DNA of 64,000 nt from NCBI GenBank assembly GCA_003344405.1, contig NOWV01000008.1, positions 620,001 through 684,000 of the forward strand. The letters are read 5' to 3'. A model generated the notes under the pieces. The model ran no database searches. It saw only the letters and a list, made by a program, of their open reading frames with translations, and was not told the origin of the DNA. The stretch's first letter is position 1, and each line of letters starts with the position of its first letter. Shown here piece by piece: positions 29,902-41,700 of this stretch. The position numbers were made by a program, and so were the translations under genes. The stretch is from Trichoplax sp. H2. Taxonomy: Eukaryota; Placozoa; Uniplacotomia; Trichoplacea.

Positions 29902-30069
29902 GAAAATGTCATAAGAAGCGAAAACTGGTATAACTAAGGCGCTTCCTGTTGATTTTGTATAGGTATTGAACCCATTCAGATGGGTAGGCATTAAGAATTG
30001 ACATTAGTTATATCATACTTTAAGCTAATCGTAGAACCCATTTTATTCTAACTTGTGCAGTAAAGAGTC

Positions 30070-30075
30070 AATAAA
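30070..30075 (+). terminator. Candidate poly(A) signal of FoxG
   Basis: AATAAA lies about 170 bases after the FoxG stop codon. It is a plausible cleavage signal, judged on position and consensus only. Confidence 0.45.
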
Positions 30076-33000
30076 ATACAGTAGAATCCTATATTTTATT
30101 CTGCTTAATAGCTGTAGTGTTTAATAATCCTGAACCGATGGCTATCGACAACCATGAATTCCTATTGTCTAGTAATGTCCAGTCGTCATAATTGCTCTTA
30201 AGTAAGAAACTTATAACACGTTTAACTTTACCAAACTACTTTAAATCTCAATGAACTTCGACTGATTCCAGCATTACTCAATGGTCATTATTCAATACTG
30301 GCATAGATTTAAAGCAATTCAATTTACTGAATAATTGTAAAGATGATCCTAGACAAGGAATTAAAATTAAATTTACTCCTATAATGTGAGATATTATAGT
30401 CTACATAATAGGAAAAGTAACGGCAGATTTATTAGATACAAATTCAGTTTTCAAATGATTCATTTTGATGTGATCTACTTCGTATACATATACCAATATC
30501 GTTTTCATTTGAAATATATGCTACATCGCTATTGCTTTAGATTCTACCAAGAATGAATTTTATAATCGTTGTAGAACTCTGTTTTGACGCAGAATGAAAC
30601 TATTCAAAAAGCTGTATTGATTATAGAAGTTACATTTCTTCGTAGTGTTCACTATTATTATCAAGAGAATTCGGTTAGAGTAATACTGACCGATATAATT
30701 TAGTGCTAGTTTTTATCCCTCTCGTACACTTATAATTCGATTAATCATTTGAAGTTTTCTTAGATACTTCACAAACAGCATTAAATTAATTACAAGCTAA
30801 TTGTATTGGCTTTAACTAAGTAATTCTGTAATTTGACTAAAGAGAATATGCAGATGTTGACATTAAAATATTATCTTGTTCAAATCTGGAACTTTGCTTC
30901 TTTTTTATTATGCAAGTACGCTAATTGCTTGATGTATGACATAATAATCAATCATTGTGGTAGTTTTAATTTTAGTGTTGGTTGATGATATATTGGATTA
31001 ATATCAGAGAGGCTAAATTTTCCAGTATTGGCCTTAAATGACTTTGATGCTTATTCTCATTATATCTCATAATTTATTTCATGAATGTTCCTCTGTTTTA
31101 CAACGATTTTATATTAATACAGAGGATCTGTAAAATATCATTATAGTCAGTAATAATTACTTGCAATAATAATATATTGAATATATCACAAGATAGGATA
31201 TCCTCAAATCTTAGGCAAGTTTTTACATAGCACTCGATGTGATTAATTTATACATCGTTTGCTTTTTAATTGACATCGATATCTACTGAATTATATCCTC
31301 TTTATAATCGCTAAGTTATGATTATTTTTTCTTGTTAACAATATCTGTATTAACAAGATGCACTTATATCATGTCTGCTTCTATCTCAAATATTTTGCTT
31401 CATGCCCGCTACTGATTTACGATTACGCCTAGTTATAAATACCTATGAAATAGACACTTTTACTATAGCTGCCGTAGGTCAATTTTTAATCTATTCCGGC
31501 CGTAATAGAACGAAATCTTCATTTTGCTGACTATACAGCTCTTTTCAATCTTTGAAGATTGTCAACTTAATTCTATTTCATCTCTATCCATATCACATCA
31601 ATATCTGTCATATATATATATATATAGCACAATGTCTAATTCTGAATTTTCTGTATAGTATTAAAGGAAATTGCAGACAATAAAAGATGATAATTCAATC
31701 TTAAATTTTGAATCGGTAGTTGTTTAGAGTGAATTTATAGTTGGTTTGCCGTAAGTTATAGGTTTGACTCGGTCTAATTTAATTTGCTTAGAGCGTGAAA
31801 TAGGTAAGGGAAAGGGTGCAAGAGTTGAATAAACAAATTTAGATAGATAAATTAAATATTTACTGACGCCTACGGCTGTTATTATACTTAATTATTGTGC
31901 GCTAGGTAGCGACGTACGAGTAAGCAACTTCTGCATTCGCCTAATGTATCATCTAGCAAACAATAATTCTTCCAAGGTTTACCTTAGTTTGTTAAAATAA
32001 ATTAAAGAGTATCCAGTTATCATCTTCGTATCCCACAGACTATAGATACTATCCGTATCAGTAACAAATAAGTCACTAATGTACGCTAATCATCCGATAT
32101 TTTATTCGTAACGCTCATTAGTTATGATTATACTTCCCAATGGTGTAAACTTGCATTTATTAATGCGGTACGGATAAATATGCGATTAATGTACATTATG
32201 TCTAGCATCGACTTTCTGTGAGATTTTTGATATCTAAGAATAGAATTGATTATTTACGAGACTTTAATATATAGACGTATCCAAAGGTAATGGTTTAATG
32301 TCAAATTTCTTGGAAATTAATTTTGAGCATTAAGATGAAAACTATTTCTTATGCGATTTAGATCAACTTTTCTAGGAAAACAATCACGTTTAGCATACAT
32401 AGGTTATTACTTGTACATTTATTATTTATTCGGTAATGACGATTGTTACGAAAAATTCGTTACCGCAATTTTATTAATTTACTGTTATTCTTCATAAAGA
32501 GTACTAGGATAGAAAAATGGAACAATCAAGAAATATAATGATAAAAAAAGCTCAGCTTAGTTTTCCTTAATTTTTTTTAATTATTGCAAATGTCAAAATA
32601 TGACTTTACTAAATTAGAGAAAAAAAGGAGGCAAATAAAATTCTTGAAGAAAGGCAAAGTAAATACAAAAGGCAATAGCGGTAGTTTCACATGTTAATCA
32701 ATTGCCTAAAATTCAATGCTTTATTCTAATCCTTCAATTATTTGCTAATGGCAATGTCATATACTATTCTTTATGCTATGTATACGCCTAGATGGATATT
32801 CAGTATCAACTAGTATCGCATACATGTAAATAAGGGAAATTATACTGGTAATTTATGTATCTTCTAATACATCTATATTTGAATATTCACAATTTTAAAT
32901 TCAAATTAAACGGCTTTACTAATTAATTTGGCCTAGAATGACTTATCTGCGATTTATTAACGTATGATGACATCAATAGTATAAATTGTTAGTATGCCAG

Positions 33001-33600
33001 AATATTGAAATGTGAATAAAATATAACTTCTAGTATTGATTGTGATCGTTTATTTATTTTATTTACCTATTATATTTTATAAATAATAGATAATTATCCT
33101 AATTGAATGTGTAACTGCTATTAGAGCCGACAATGATTATAGCTTTGTGTAAGATTTTGTTAAAGTCCTATACTCTATAATTTTAAAGAGTTTGGATTTT
33201 ACTTTTATCCATTCTTGTAGAATGACTCATTGCAATTGAATTTTAACAATATTTTATTTACAAATCGTCACTGATATCTGTAAAAGAAGTAATTGGTAGT
33301 CACTTTAAAGATATCCATTAACCATGTTATTGCAGAGTAATATTGAGTTAGATGGATAATGAATAATATGATCAGTGTTTCAGAAATTTCTAACATAACT
33401 GTTCAAGTTGTTCGATCTGACTTGACTTAGAATTAAATACTGATAATATGATTTTGATAGAAAATTGATATGCTTGGCATATTCATTGAGCTCATGATTA
33501 AAACTGCTTGGCAGTATTTATCATGCATGAAATAATGAATTATACGAGTACATTTGTAGTTGTGAATCGACAGATGCAGTTCACTAGCTACGAGAGTTAT
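30076..33600. other. Gene-poor AT-rich region downstream of FoxG
   Basis: About 3.5 kb with no recognised exon or RNA gene. A TA dinucleotide run occurs at 31610-31626. Nothing else stands out. Confidence 0.5.
31610..31626. repeat. (TA)n microsatellite
   Basis: A short TA run in the FoxG-MCM8 intergenic region, with no associated feature. Confidence 0.85.
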
Positions 33601-34063
33601 TCATTTTCACTTTCTTAATGTTTGTATTATACTATGGCAACAATCATCACTGGCCAAGATTGATGAAAGTAAAAATCACTTTGATTAGGTATCAATCAGA
33701 CAGTCACAAAGCCTTTTCATGTGCACGACCAGGAGTAAATTATTTTTATTTTTTATATTTTGTTCTGTCCATTTCTTTTATGCTACCATGTTCTGATTGA
33801 ACATTTTGATCGTTGTTAAAATTCGATTCTTTAAATACATCAGATTTAATGGCCCATTAGCCATTCCGCTTTACTGTTTTTCTCTTACCCGATATTTTAT
33901 TGGACATGCCAAATCAGCCAATGTAGCAGTGTATATCGCAACTTTTGTGTATCTTTGCACTGGTGTTTACAATATCAACGTGTTACACATTTCAAAAAGT
34001 CGTTTCTCAAGGATAACATACTCGTAGTCTATTTCAATGCTAAAAGCATTGCTTTTGCTATAA

Positions 34064-34426
34064 AATGTAGTTCCAGCTTAGATGCTAGCAATGCAAGAAG
34101 TAGAATATTGCTTATCTCAATCTTGGATCAATATGATACTATCGGCAACATTGTGGCAATTTGCATTAGCAATTCACTTTACTGTTGTTGCTGGAAAATG
34201 AATTTTACTGGGTAGGAAATAAGTGAAAGTTAGAATAAAGAAATTTAGAACTATATTCTATATCATTATTATTATTACATCTCATTTTTATTCAGGTTAT
34301 TTCATTTTTCATTGCTCAATTCGTAATAATATTTTCTTGAAGAAAAATTCACAGTAAATTGCAGATATCAACGGCTGTCGTCTACTGGAGCTTCAATGGA
34401 ACTGCTATTGCTGTAATAGGCTTTCA
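34064..34426. repeat. First copy of a direct duplication next to an assembly gap
   Basis: This 363-bp segment runs from aatgtagttccagctt to gtaataggctttca and is repeated almost exactly at 34447-34860, on the other side of a 20-N gap. It contains the 3' end of an open frame (LDASNARSRILLISILDQYD...) whose copy differs by R to S. Upstream, frames between 33618 and 34215 encode hydrophobic stretches but show no family match. The segment may be a fragment of a decayed or multi-exon membrane-protein gene that was locally duplicated; I cannot identify it. Confidence 0.85.
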
Positions 34427-34446
34427 NNNNNNNNNNNNNNNNNNNN
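34427..34446. other. Assembly gap (20 N)
   Basis: Twenty consecutive N lie exactly at the boundary between two copies of a direct duplication. Gaps at such positions usually mark a collapsed or unresolved repeat, so the true copy number and distance are unknown. Confidence 0.99.
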
Positions 34447-34860
34447 AATGTAGTTCCAGCTTAGATGCTAGCAATGCAAGCAGTAGAATATTGCTTATCT
34501 CAATCTTGGATCAATATGATACTATCGGCAACATTGTGGCAATTTGCATTAGCAATTCACTTTACTGTTGTTGCTGGAAAATGAATTTTACTGGGTAGGA
34601 AAAGAATGAAAGTTAGAATAAAGAAATTTAGGACTATATTCTATATCATTATTGTTATTACATTTTATTCAGGATATTTAGGACTATATTCTATATCATT
34701 ATTATTATTACATCTCATTTTTATTCAGGTTATTTCATTTTTCATTGCTCAATTCGTAATAATATTTTCTTGAGAAAAAAATTCACTGTAAATTGCAGAT
34801 ATCAACGGCTGTCGTCTACTGGAGCTTCAATGGAACTGCTATTGCTGTAATAGGCTTTCA
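34447..34860. repeat. Second copy of the duplication after the gap
   Basis: This copy matches 34064-34426 but is about 50 bp longer because of a small internal duplication of the segment around ggactatattctatatcatt (near 34631 and 34680). Scattered substitutions show that it is a genuine second copy and not an overlap artefact. It carries the same open frame ending. Confidence 0.85.
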
Positions 34861-34973
34861 TATTTCACTTCAAGTCCTCTATCGGTGAATGACACTTCTT
34901 TATTTCAACATCAATCTAGTCAATGTTAGTAATCCTGTAGGCCGTAGATTGTCCGAGATGTTTTTGAACGAAC

Positions 34974-35333
34974 TCATTTGTAGGTTACAAATCTGAGATG
35001 AGTGACGTCCAAGGTTGACCCTATTGGACTCATTGGAGCAGTGTATGACGCGTCGAAATTAAGCCTATGATTGGACGTATGTATCTTAAGATTATTTTTA
35101 TCGCTATCCAAGATTGACCCTATTGGACTCATTGGAGCAGTGTATGAAGCGTCGAAATTAAGCCTATGATTGGACGTATGTATCTTAAGATTATTTTTAT
35201 CGCTATCCAAGGCTGACCCTATTGGACTCATTGGAGTAGTGTATGACGCGTCGAAATTAAGCTTATGATTGGACGTATGCATCTTAATATTATTTTTATC
35301 GCTATCCTTGAATGACAGTATCTTGATCAACAA
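34974..35333 (-). CDS. Possible exon or short gene encoding a 33-residue repeat
   Basis: A 119-codon minus-strand frame covers the 99-bp tandem repeat. The three repeats vary at few positions (for example TAP versus TTP, and SIL, STL or SAL near the repeat end). The peptide is rich in Ser, Asn and Asp and has no signal peptide, membrane segment or known domain. An ATG opens the frame, and it ends with THLRFVTYK followed by a stop. I cannot tell whether it is expressed. The uninterrupted frame is weak evidence because the period is a multiple of three. Confidence 0.25.
   Translation of the reverse strand: MLIKILSFKDSDKNNIKMHTSNHKLNFDASYTTPMSPIGSALDSDKNNLKIHTSNHRLNFDASYTAPMSPIGSILDSDKNNLKIHTSNHRLNFDASYTAPMSPIGSTLDVTHLRFVTYK
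35011..35307. repeat. Three-copy 99-bp tandem repeat, in frame on the minus strand
   Basis: The copies start at 35011, 35110 and 35209, exactly 99 bp apart, with only a few substitutions between them. Because 99 is a multiple of three, the minus strand reads through all copies as a 33-residue peptide repeat (core HTSNHRLNFDASYT, then PMSPIGS). The open frame spans 34974-35333 and begins with MLIKILSFK. Differences between copies include both silent and amino-acid-changing ones. No protein family is recognised, so this could be a repeat-containing exon or a non-coding minisatellite that happens to be open. Confidence 0.9.
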
Positions 35334-35700
35334 TGATCATTGAGCGTTTGAGATCCGCTGTGACAATCTGATATGAACTTCGTACTATCAACGCACGATC
35401 GATGAGAGACGTGCGTCAATAATGTTGAGATGGCATATCAGACGCGTGGTGACAGCTACGGGCAGTCAAACACACGTGTAGCCTCCATGGAGGGAAGATA
35501 GCGTTGCCATGGCATTCATGATGGATGATCAGAAGATTATCCATCATTGAGATCATGAAGGGCAAGATGCTTGTTGAAAGTTGGAGGTTATTGACTATCC
35601 AAGATAGTATTAGAATGGTTATAGGGATAATTATCTTAGTCCGGTACACTTGAATGCACGATCATCAGGGAATTTAGGGTTGGCCATGTCAATTTAGACA
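35334..35700. other. Less AT-rich block of unknown nature
   Basis: This stretch is visibly richer in G and C than its surroundings and directly follows the 99-bp repeat. A 77-codon frame on - (35416-35649) matches nothing I know. As with the block at 16362-16740, a compositional shift next to a tandem repeat suggests an old insertion, but no terminal repeats or transposase were found. Confidence 0.35.
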
Positions 35701-38700
35701 CGTCATTTTATTATAGTTGATAGGTATCATTTTTTCTGAACATTTTGCTATTATATATTTAAAAAATGAATTGGATATTCTAGCAGCAGTTCAAAGTGCA
35801 TGACTTGTCTCTTTGACAAGATGATAATAAAAATAGAACATTTATAATATTTCTGTGACAGATTGACTTATTTTTTACTTTTTTTATTTATAAATTGGAT
35901 GCACCTGGACAGAAGCAATGGAAAACAACTTGCTTTGGATTCATAGACGACATGCACGAATATCGGTATTAGTAATAGTGATATCATTTTATTTCTTATA
36001 GTATATCTATAATCAATAAAACGATTGCAATATCTATCCAGTAGAGGATAAACTACGCATTCTATGTCATAACATATCTGAAAAAGAAAATAATAGGACC
36101 TTGATTTTTTCTTGAACTTTCACCTTATTGCAATATCACTTCTTCTGCAAGGACTATCAACGTCTCTACCTCTGTAGTACAAATGCATGCTTGTATCATG
36201 CTATGGCCTAACCTGCAAACGTGATCTATTGGCTACACTACAATACTGTTTGTAAATGTATCAATGTCGCTTGCTATTTTGATGCTAAATATCCCTTCTT
36301 CGTATGCATTAGAATAAGTCTCTGACAGAGAAGAAACTATTTTACATTGGATAGTGAATGGCCTAAATACCAAACTAATAAATCTTTTTTGATCTCTGAA
36401 CATTCTTTATACTGCCAATGCTGTAATTTAAATTTATTTTTACACTTTACACTATACTATATTTTGTTAGAATAATTCCACTGATTGCCTATCATTATAA
36501 TTGATGCCAAACAATATCAAGTATGGAAAATCATTATTGAATGCTGGGATATTTTGCGGATTTTCAAGTCGTTAAATAAAATATTAAGAGTGAATTACCA
36601 TTTGCCAGGACAATAAAATTGAAGCACGTTTACATAAAAGAATCTTTGAATCTTTGTAACAAATCTAGCTAAATATAAGCTAATAAAGCATTACCGTGCT
36701 ATTTTAATGTTTTTATCCAAGATCATCTTCATTTCTAATCTTAATGTTTCATATTAATAACGAAATCTTAACCAATAAAACAACAGCAAATCTATACAAT
36801 TTGTAAGAGATTGATGAAGTAAGAAAAGGTTTTCGATAGGGTTAAAGTGGGTGTAACATTCAAAATTGATCTTTCCCGTAAAAATTCTCAAATGTAGACT
36901 ATTTTACTCTGTCAATAAAAATTGTTTTCTTTTAACTGACAAGATTTTATTGTTGTAATTAGATTATATTGTCAATTTACTTTTAATTCAACAATTATCT
37001 TTTCTCTTGATGAATTTCCATCATTCAATCTGTATAACAGCCCAATAAATCAAATCAGATTATATCGTCAATTTACCTTAAATGTAGCAATTATCTTCCC
37101 TTTTCATCGATTTCCATTATTCAATTTGTATGGTAGTCAAGTAAATCCAACTTTTTTCGTCTTTTAACCGTGAGCTAACAGATTTAAAAGAGAGTAAATA
37201 ATATTTTTAGCACAGTAATGATAGTTGTTGGATATCAAGAATATTGGATTAACCTAGTCTTCCAAGCTCTAACCGAGATCCTAAATATTGTTAACAAAGC
37301 TAGCAATATTTCCCTCCACGTAAAAGCAACCGTTTAGTTAACGGTAACATCATATCTAGTAAAAATAACAAGATTTACACTCAATACTAAACCATTTCAA
37401 TATTGGTTTGTATTGAAAAAATAAAGAAATGTTATAAGGTTATCTTTGTTTTGCAATGGTATACCTATATCTTTTGTTTTAAAGATACATGTATCAATAG
37501 AAATTATGTCATTCCAAGTCTATTTATTTTTAATCGGTTCTGTCTACACCTGCTTCAAAGCTTTTCATTTTGATTTATTGATTGATCGTGGTTGCACTAA
37601 TTACCTTTGCAGCATCTTGGAATTAGTCCATTATGTTGGATTTTAAACAATTCTGAATGACACTAAAGTAAATTATTATTACTAGCATTACTAGCATCTA
37701 TAAATACTATTTACTGATGGACGAAAGTATCTATCATCGTAAGTACAATGCTTACTTTACTGAGATCATTTACCACACAAGCTTCCAATGAATAGCCTTT
37801 CCCTTATTCACATATACCGAGTTGTATGCATAAATAAAATTAAAAATTCTCTTTGCATGGTTTCTAACTTATGCAATCATGAAATCTTAGTGTTCTTAGA
37901 AATCATTGTAGTATTTCATTGCAGATACTAAGTATCTTGCATATTAGCTATATATTAACTGGATGCACTCGTGGCTGGTAATTTAATATCTAATTCTGTA
38001 TGCATGTGTTCTAGTGCGGAACTAGATCAGACGTAGGTATTCCTTATAATGGTAGATTCCCGAAGTGCTATGGCTAAAGTTGTTAGTTAATTGAGTAATA
38101 TAAAATAACATTTTTTGCATTTCTAGTCAATCAGAGAAATATACATGTACACCTGGCTAGTTGAGAAAAATAGAAATGATTTACTAGTGCTTTAATTAAG
38201 TGATTACAGATTGTTACTTATGGATAAAATAAGAAGCGTTGCAACACAAATTTCGTATTAGTCGATTAACAAAATAGGGCTGTAAGTATATGGAATTACC
38301 TGCTGCTACTGATCACGAAAGTACGATAATTTTTAATTTTTAGGCTTTAACTGATATAGACCTGGTTAAGGATCTTCTAAAATTTAGATAACTACGATAG
38401 AAATTAGATTGCAAAATTCTCACGCTGGTTTATTGCTATGTTTAATGCCAGCGATCATTATGATAAGCCTGTCACTCAGCTTATATAAAATTTGAATATT
38501 TCTTTTATGACGTCGGTCACAGTGTTTTGCATGGCTTAACTATCAATATTAAAATGCTCATTGTACTATAAAGGATGCTATTCTGGCGCCTAAACATTAT
38601 TAAAATGCAACTAAAATTTTGATCTTAAAACATCCAGCACCACCTAATCGTATAATATTGTAATTAAAGAATAATTTGCATTTTGAGAGGCATCGTTGAT

Positions 38701-41700
38701 ACTAACGGATCAATTTAAATGTTAGAACAAGAAAATAGACAATTTATCAATTTGTCAATCAGCAAAACAGAAATCCATTTATATTGTCTTCAATACTTCA
38801 TAAAATCTGCGCATTGTTTGTAAATCATCGATATATTTTACGGAAGTAGCTTTCGTGAAATTCTGTTCTGCTTGTAGGGATTTGTTTAGGCGGACAATTT
38901 ATTAAAGTAAGCTTGCATACAAACTATGTGTATTATCTGAGTGAAGATTGAGAATATCCATTTCGGTACCGTATCCATACGGCAATAGAGCAAGAAATAT
39001 ATTTTGAAGGAATATATGCCTTTATTTTGAAAGTGATTTCTCCTTTCCTTCCTTTGATGGTCGTACTTTTACTTTAAACAAAAAAGTAACATAACCGTGA
39101 TTTCTTCCCTTTTTACTTCGTTGATCATACATCAGAGTAGAAAAAGAAGAACCAATTGTTATCGGATTCAATATAGACAGCATTGTTTCGAGCAGAAATT
39201 TAACAATTATTGTTATAGATTATTTTAGCGACTGAATATCAATGTTACAAAATTAAATCAAAGTAAAAAGACATTCGCTTTAATTTCATAAATTCAATAA
39301 AATAAAAGATTGAATGCGATATCCGGCCAATTTATCATATTGGATTTTAATCAAAACAACTTTAAAATCAGCAAAGTTTAATTAAACTAACGTATTGAAT
39401 GCCTGTATTGTGTATTTCAATTTTTTGTTAATGTAGTCGTTGTAGGCAATGTATCGTTTTATTTCTACTTCATTCCGCGACAGAACTATTCGATCAAGTA
39501 AGGAGGATTATGATGGAAGATTTCATAAATATCCTGCATCAATTACATCATCTGAATTATTTGTATCAATTATATAAATTTATCATCACTTCGTAAATCA
39601 ACATTTTTTTCTATGAAGTTTGCTATACGATATTTTATCAATTTCTGCATTTTTTTAATGAGGTTGTTATAGCAGAGTTGATGTTTATTTGATAATTATC
39701 TCCTGTTTATCAATATTATTTACGATTTATTGGAGCTAGAGGTAGCGGGCCAGTGACGTAAAACGAAGAGAGTAAGCAGGTTATGACAATAATTGTTTCA
39801 TTTTGTTGCATTATTCCAGCCATGGCATTCTTCGAGGGCAGATGTTTACAAATTATAGATGATAGCCATCATACGCACAAACAGTTATGCATGATTGATG
39901 ATATCGATTCCCATAACGGTATGCTAATTTCAATATCACGATTATGGTCGTAATTATAGGGCTTATAATTGGTATCAGTCTATTTTTTGCCTGTCATGTT
40001 ATAGATATAATGATTTCAAAAGAATACTATTACATTGACTACTGTATTTTCAGATAAAAATGTCCTTATCTATTTAACGTTAATGCTTTATTTTATGTAG
40101 CTCCACCTGCATTAATGAGGCCAAGGTGTGTTAACCGTAAATGTAATGATCATGTTGCAACAGAACGACACTTACAGTAACTTTAAAGGAATTGAAGTAG
40201 CATAGTGCCATCAGACAATCATTCCAAAACTTTTTTAATGAATTTCTAACATCATTATTCTCCTCCTTCATTTCTTGGAATTAATAGAGAATAAAACGAG
40301 ATAGCAAAACTGAAATATTGCATGTTTCTGCTTGATATATAGTGGATTGATTTTTCTTAATCCAGGAGTGATGAATAATTTAGCTTGGGGTGTGCTTTAA
40401 CAATAAAATTGTTAGCTGTACTATTACTGAGATAAATACGAAATTATACTGTAGTGACTTTACTAGTCCTCATCTATAGCTATTAGAGTGCTTGCTATAT
40501 TGCTTAAGTAAAATAAGATAACGGGACTTGGATAAAATGGATTTGGAGTTAAAAAACTATTAAAGTTGATTAAAAATACGTAAGTAATTTAACCCTTGAA
40601 GATCTGTTTATTAGCAAAATTTTTCATTTCGAGATTAACATTCTTGATTGATAGGCGAAAATGACTCTTGTAAACCATATAGCAGGAATTATTTTTATAA
40701 CAAATAAGGGCGATTCAAGCGTTAGAAATGTACAATTTATTTAATAGTTATAAGTCGATTACCTATTAAAATAAAATATTAGGGCTTTTATACGCCTTGT
40801 ATAAATCAAAATCGTATAGAAAGCGTTTAGACAATCAATAATTAACTTTATAACTATATCCATCCATCAACACTTATAATTGATTCCTTTCTCTTCGAAT
40901 AGAAAGTAGTCATATGTGATATCTCTTAACTCTTTAAATACTCGTAATGTATAATGTCTTGCTATTTCGGTATACTTTACCAAGGAGGATGCTTTTTTGT
41001 TCATAAATTTGTACTAGCGAAAGTGTAAACCGGTAGAGCCATGACCGGCACTGTTCTTATATTTTCATCTTATCATTGTTGTAAATTATTTGCAATAAAT
41101 TTACATATCTTCAGGAGATTGAAATCTTATACAATTGCGTTCTTTTCATGATATTATCTATGTTTTAAATTGAATGCAGAAGTGGCTCAATTATTCATTA
41201 GACAGACCAAGTCCGATGATTACTGTTTGTTGTTAGAAACATAATTTGCAATAGAAACTGTCAATTTTAGTGCAGAATATTAGTAGTGTCAATAATGTTA
41301 AAATTTACTTGAAAGATCAAATCCCATAATTAGTTACATTGAGCTGTCTGTAAATTAAATTATTATGACAATTCTAGTTTTAGTTTAGAATTGAATAGAA
41401 TATTTCACAGTAATATTAAATAGAAAGGAAAGTGTATTTTCTCCCTTTATCATTACTTCCATAAGCAACGCATAATAACTTTATTATGTTATAAAAAATG
41501 GATTTTATTCATTTCTCATCGGTCAAAAGAAACAAATATCGCTTGATGAATGTTGCATGATAATATTGGAGTATAAGATTTTAATTAATGGAAAGATGAC
41601 TATGTCTGTTTAAGTATCCATAGGTAAGTCAACGAAGTATTATATTTTCCGACTAGATACGAATAATGTGCTCGATACAGTGTCAGACTACCAGTTCTAA

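Noticed and set aside
33618-34215. Series of hydrophobic frames considered as a decayed GPCR gene
   Set aside because: No seven-helix order, DRY or NPxxY motif could be found, and the frames do not join through splice sites. Only the duplication itself is supported.
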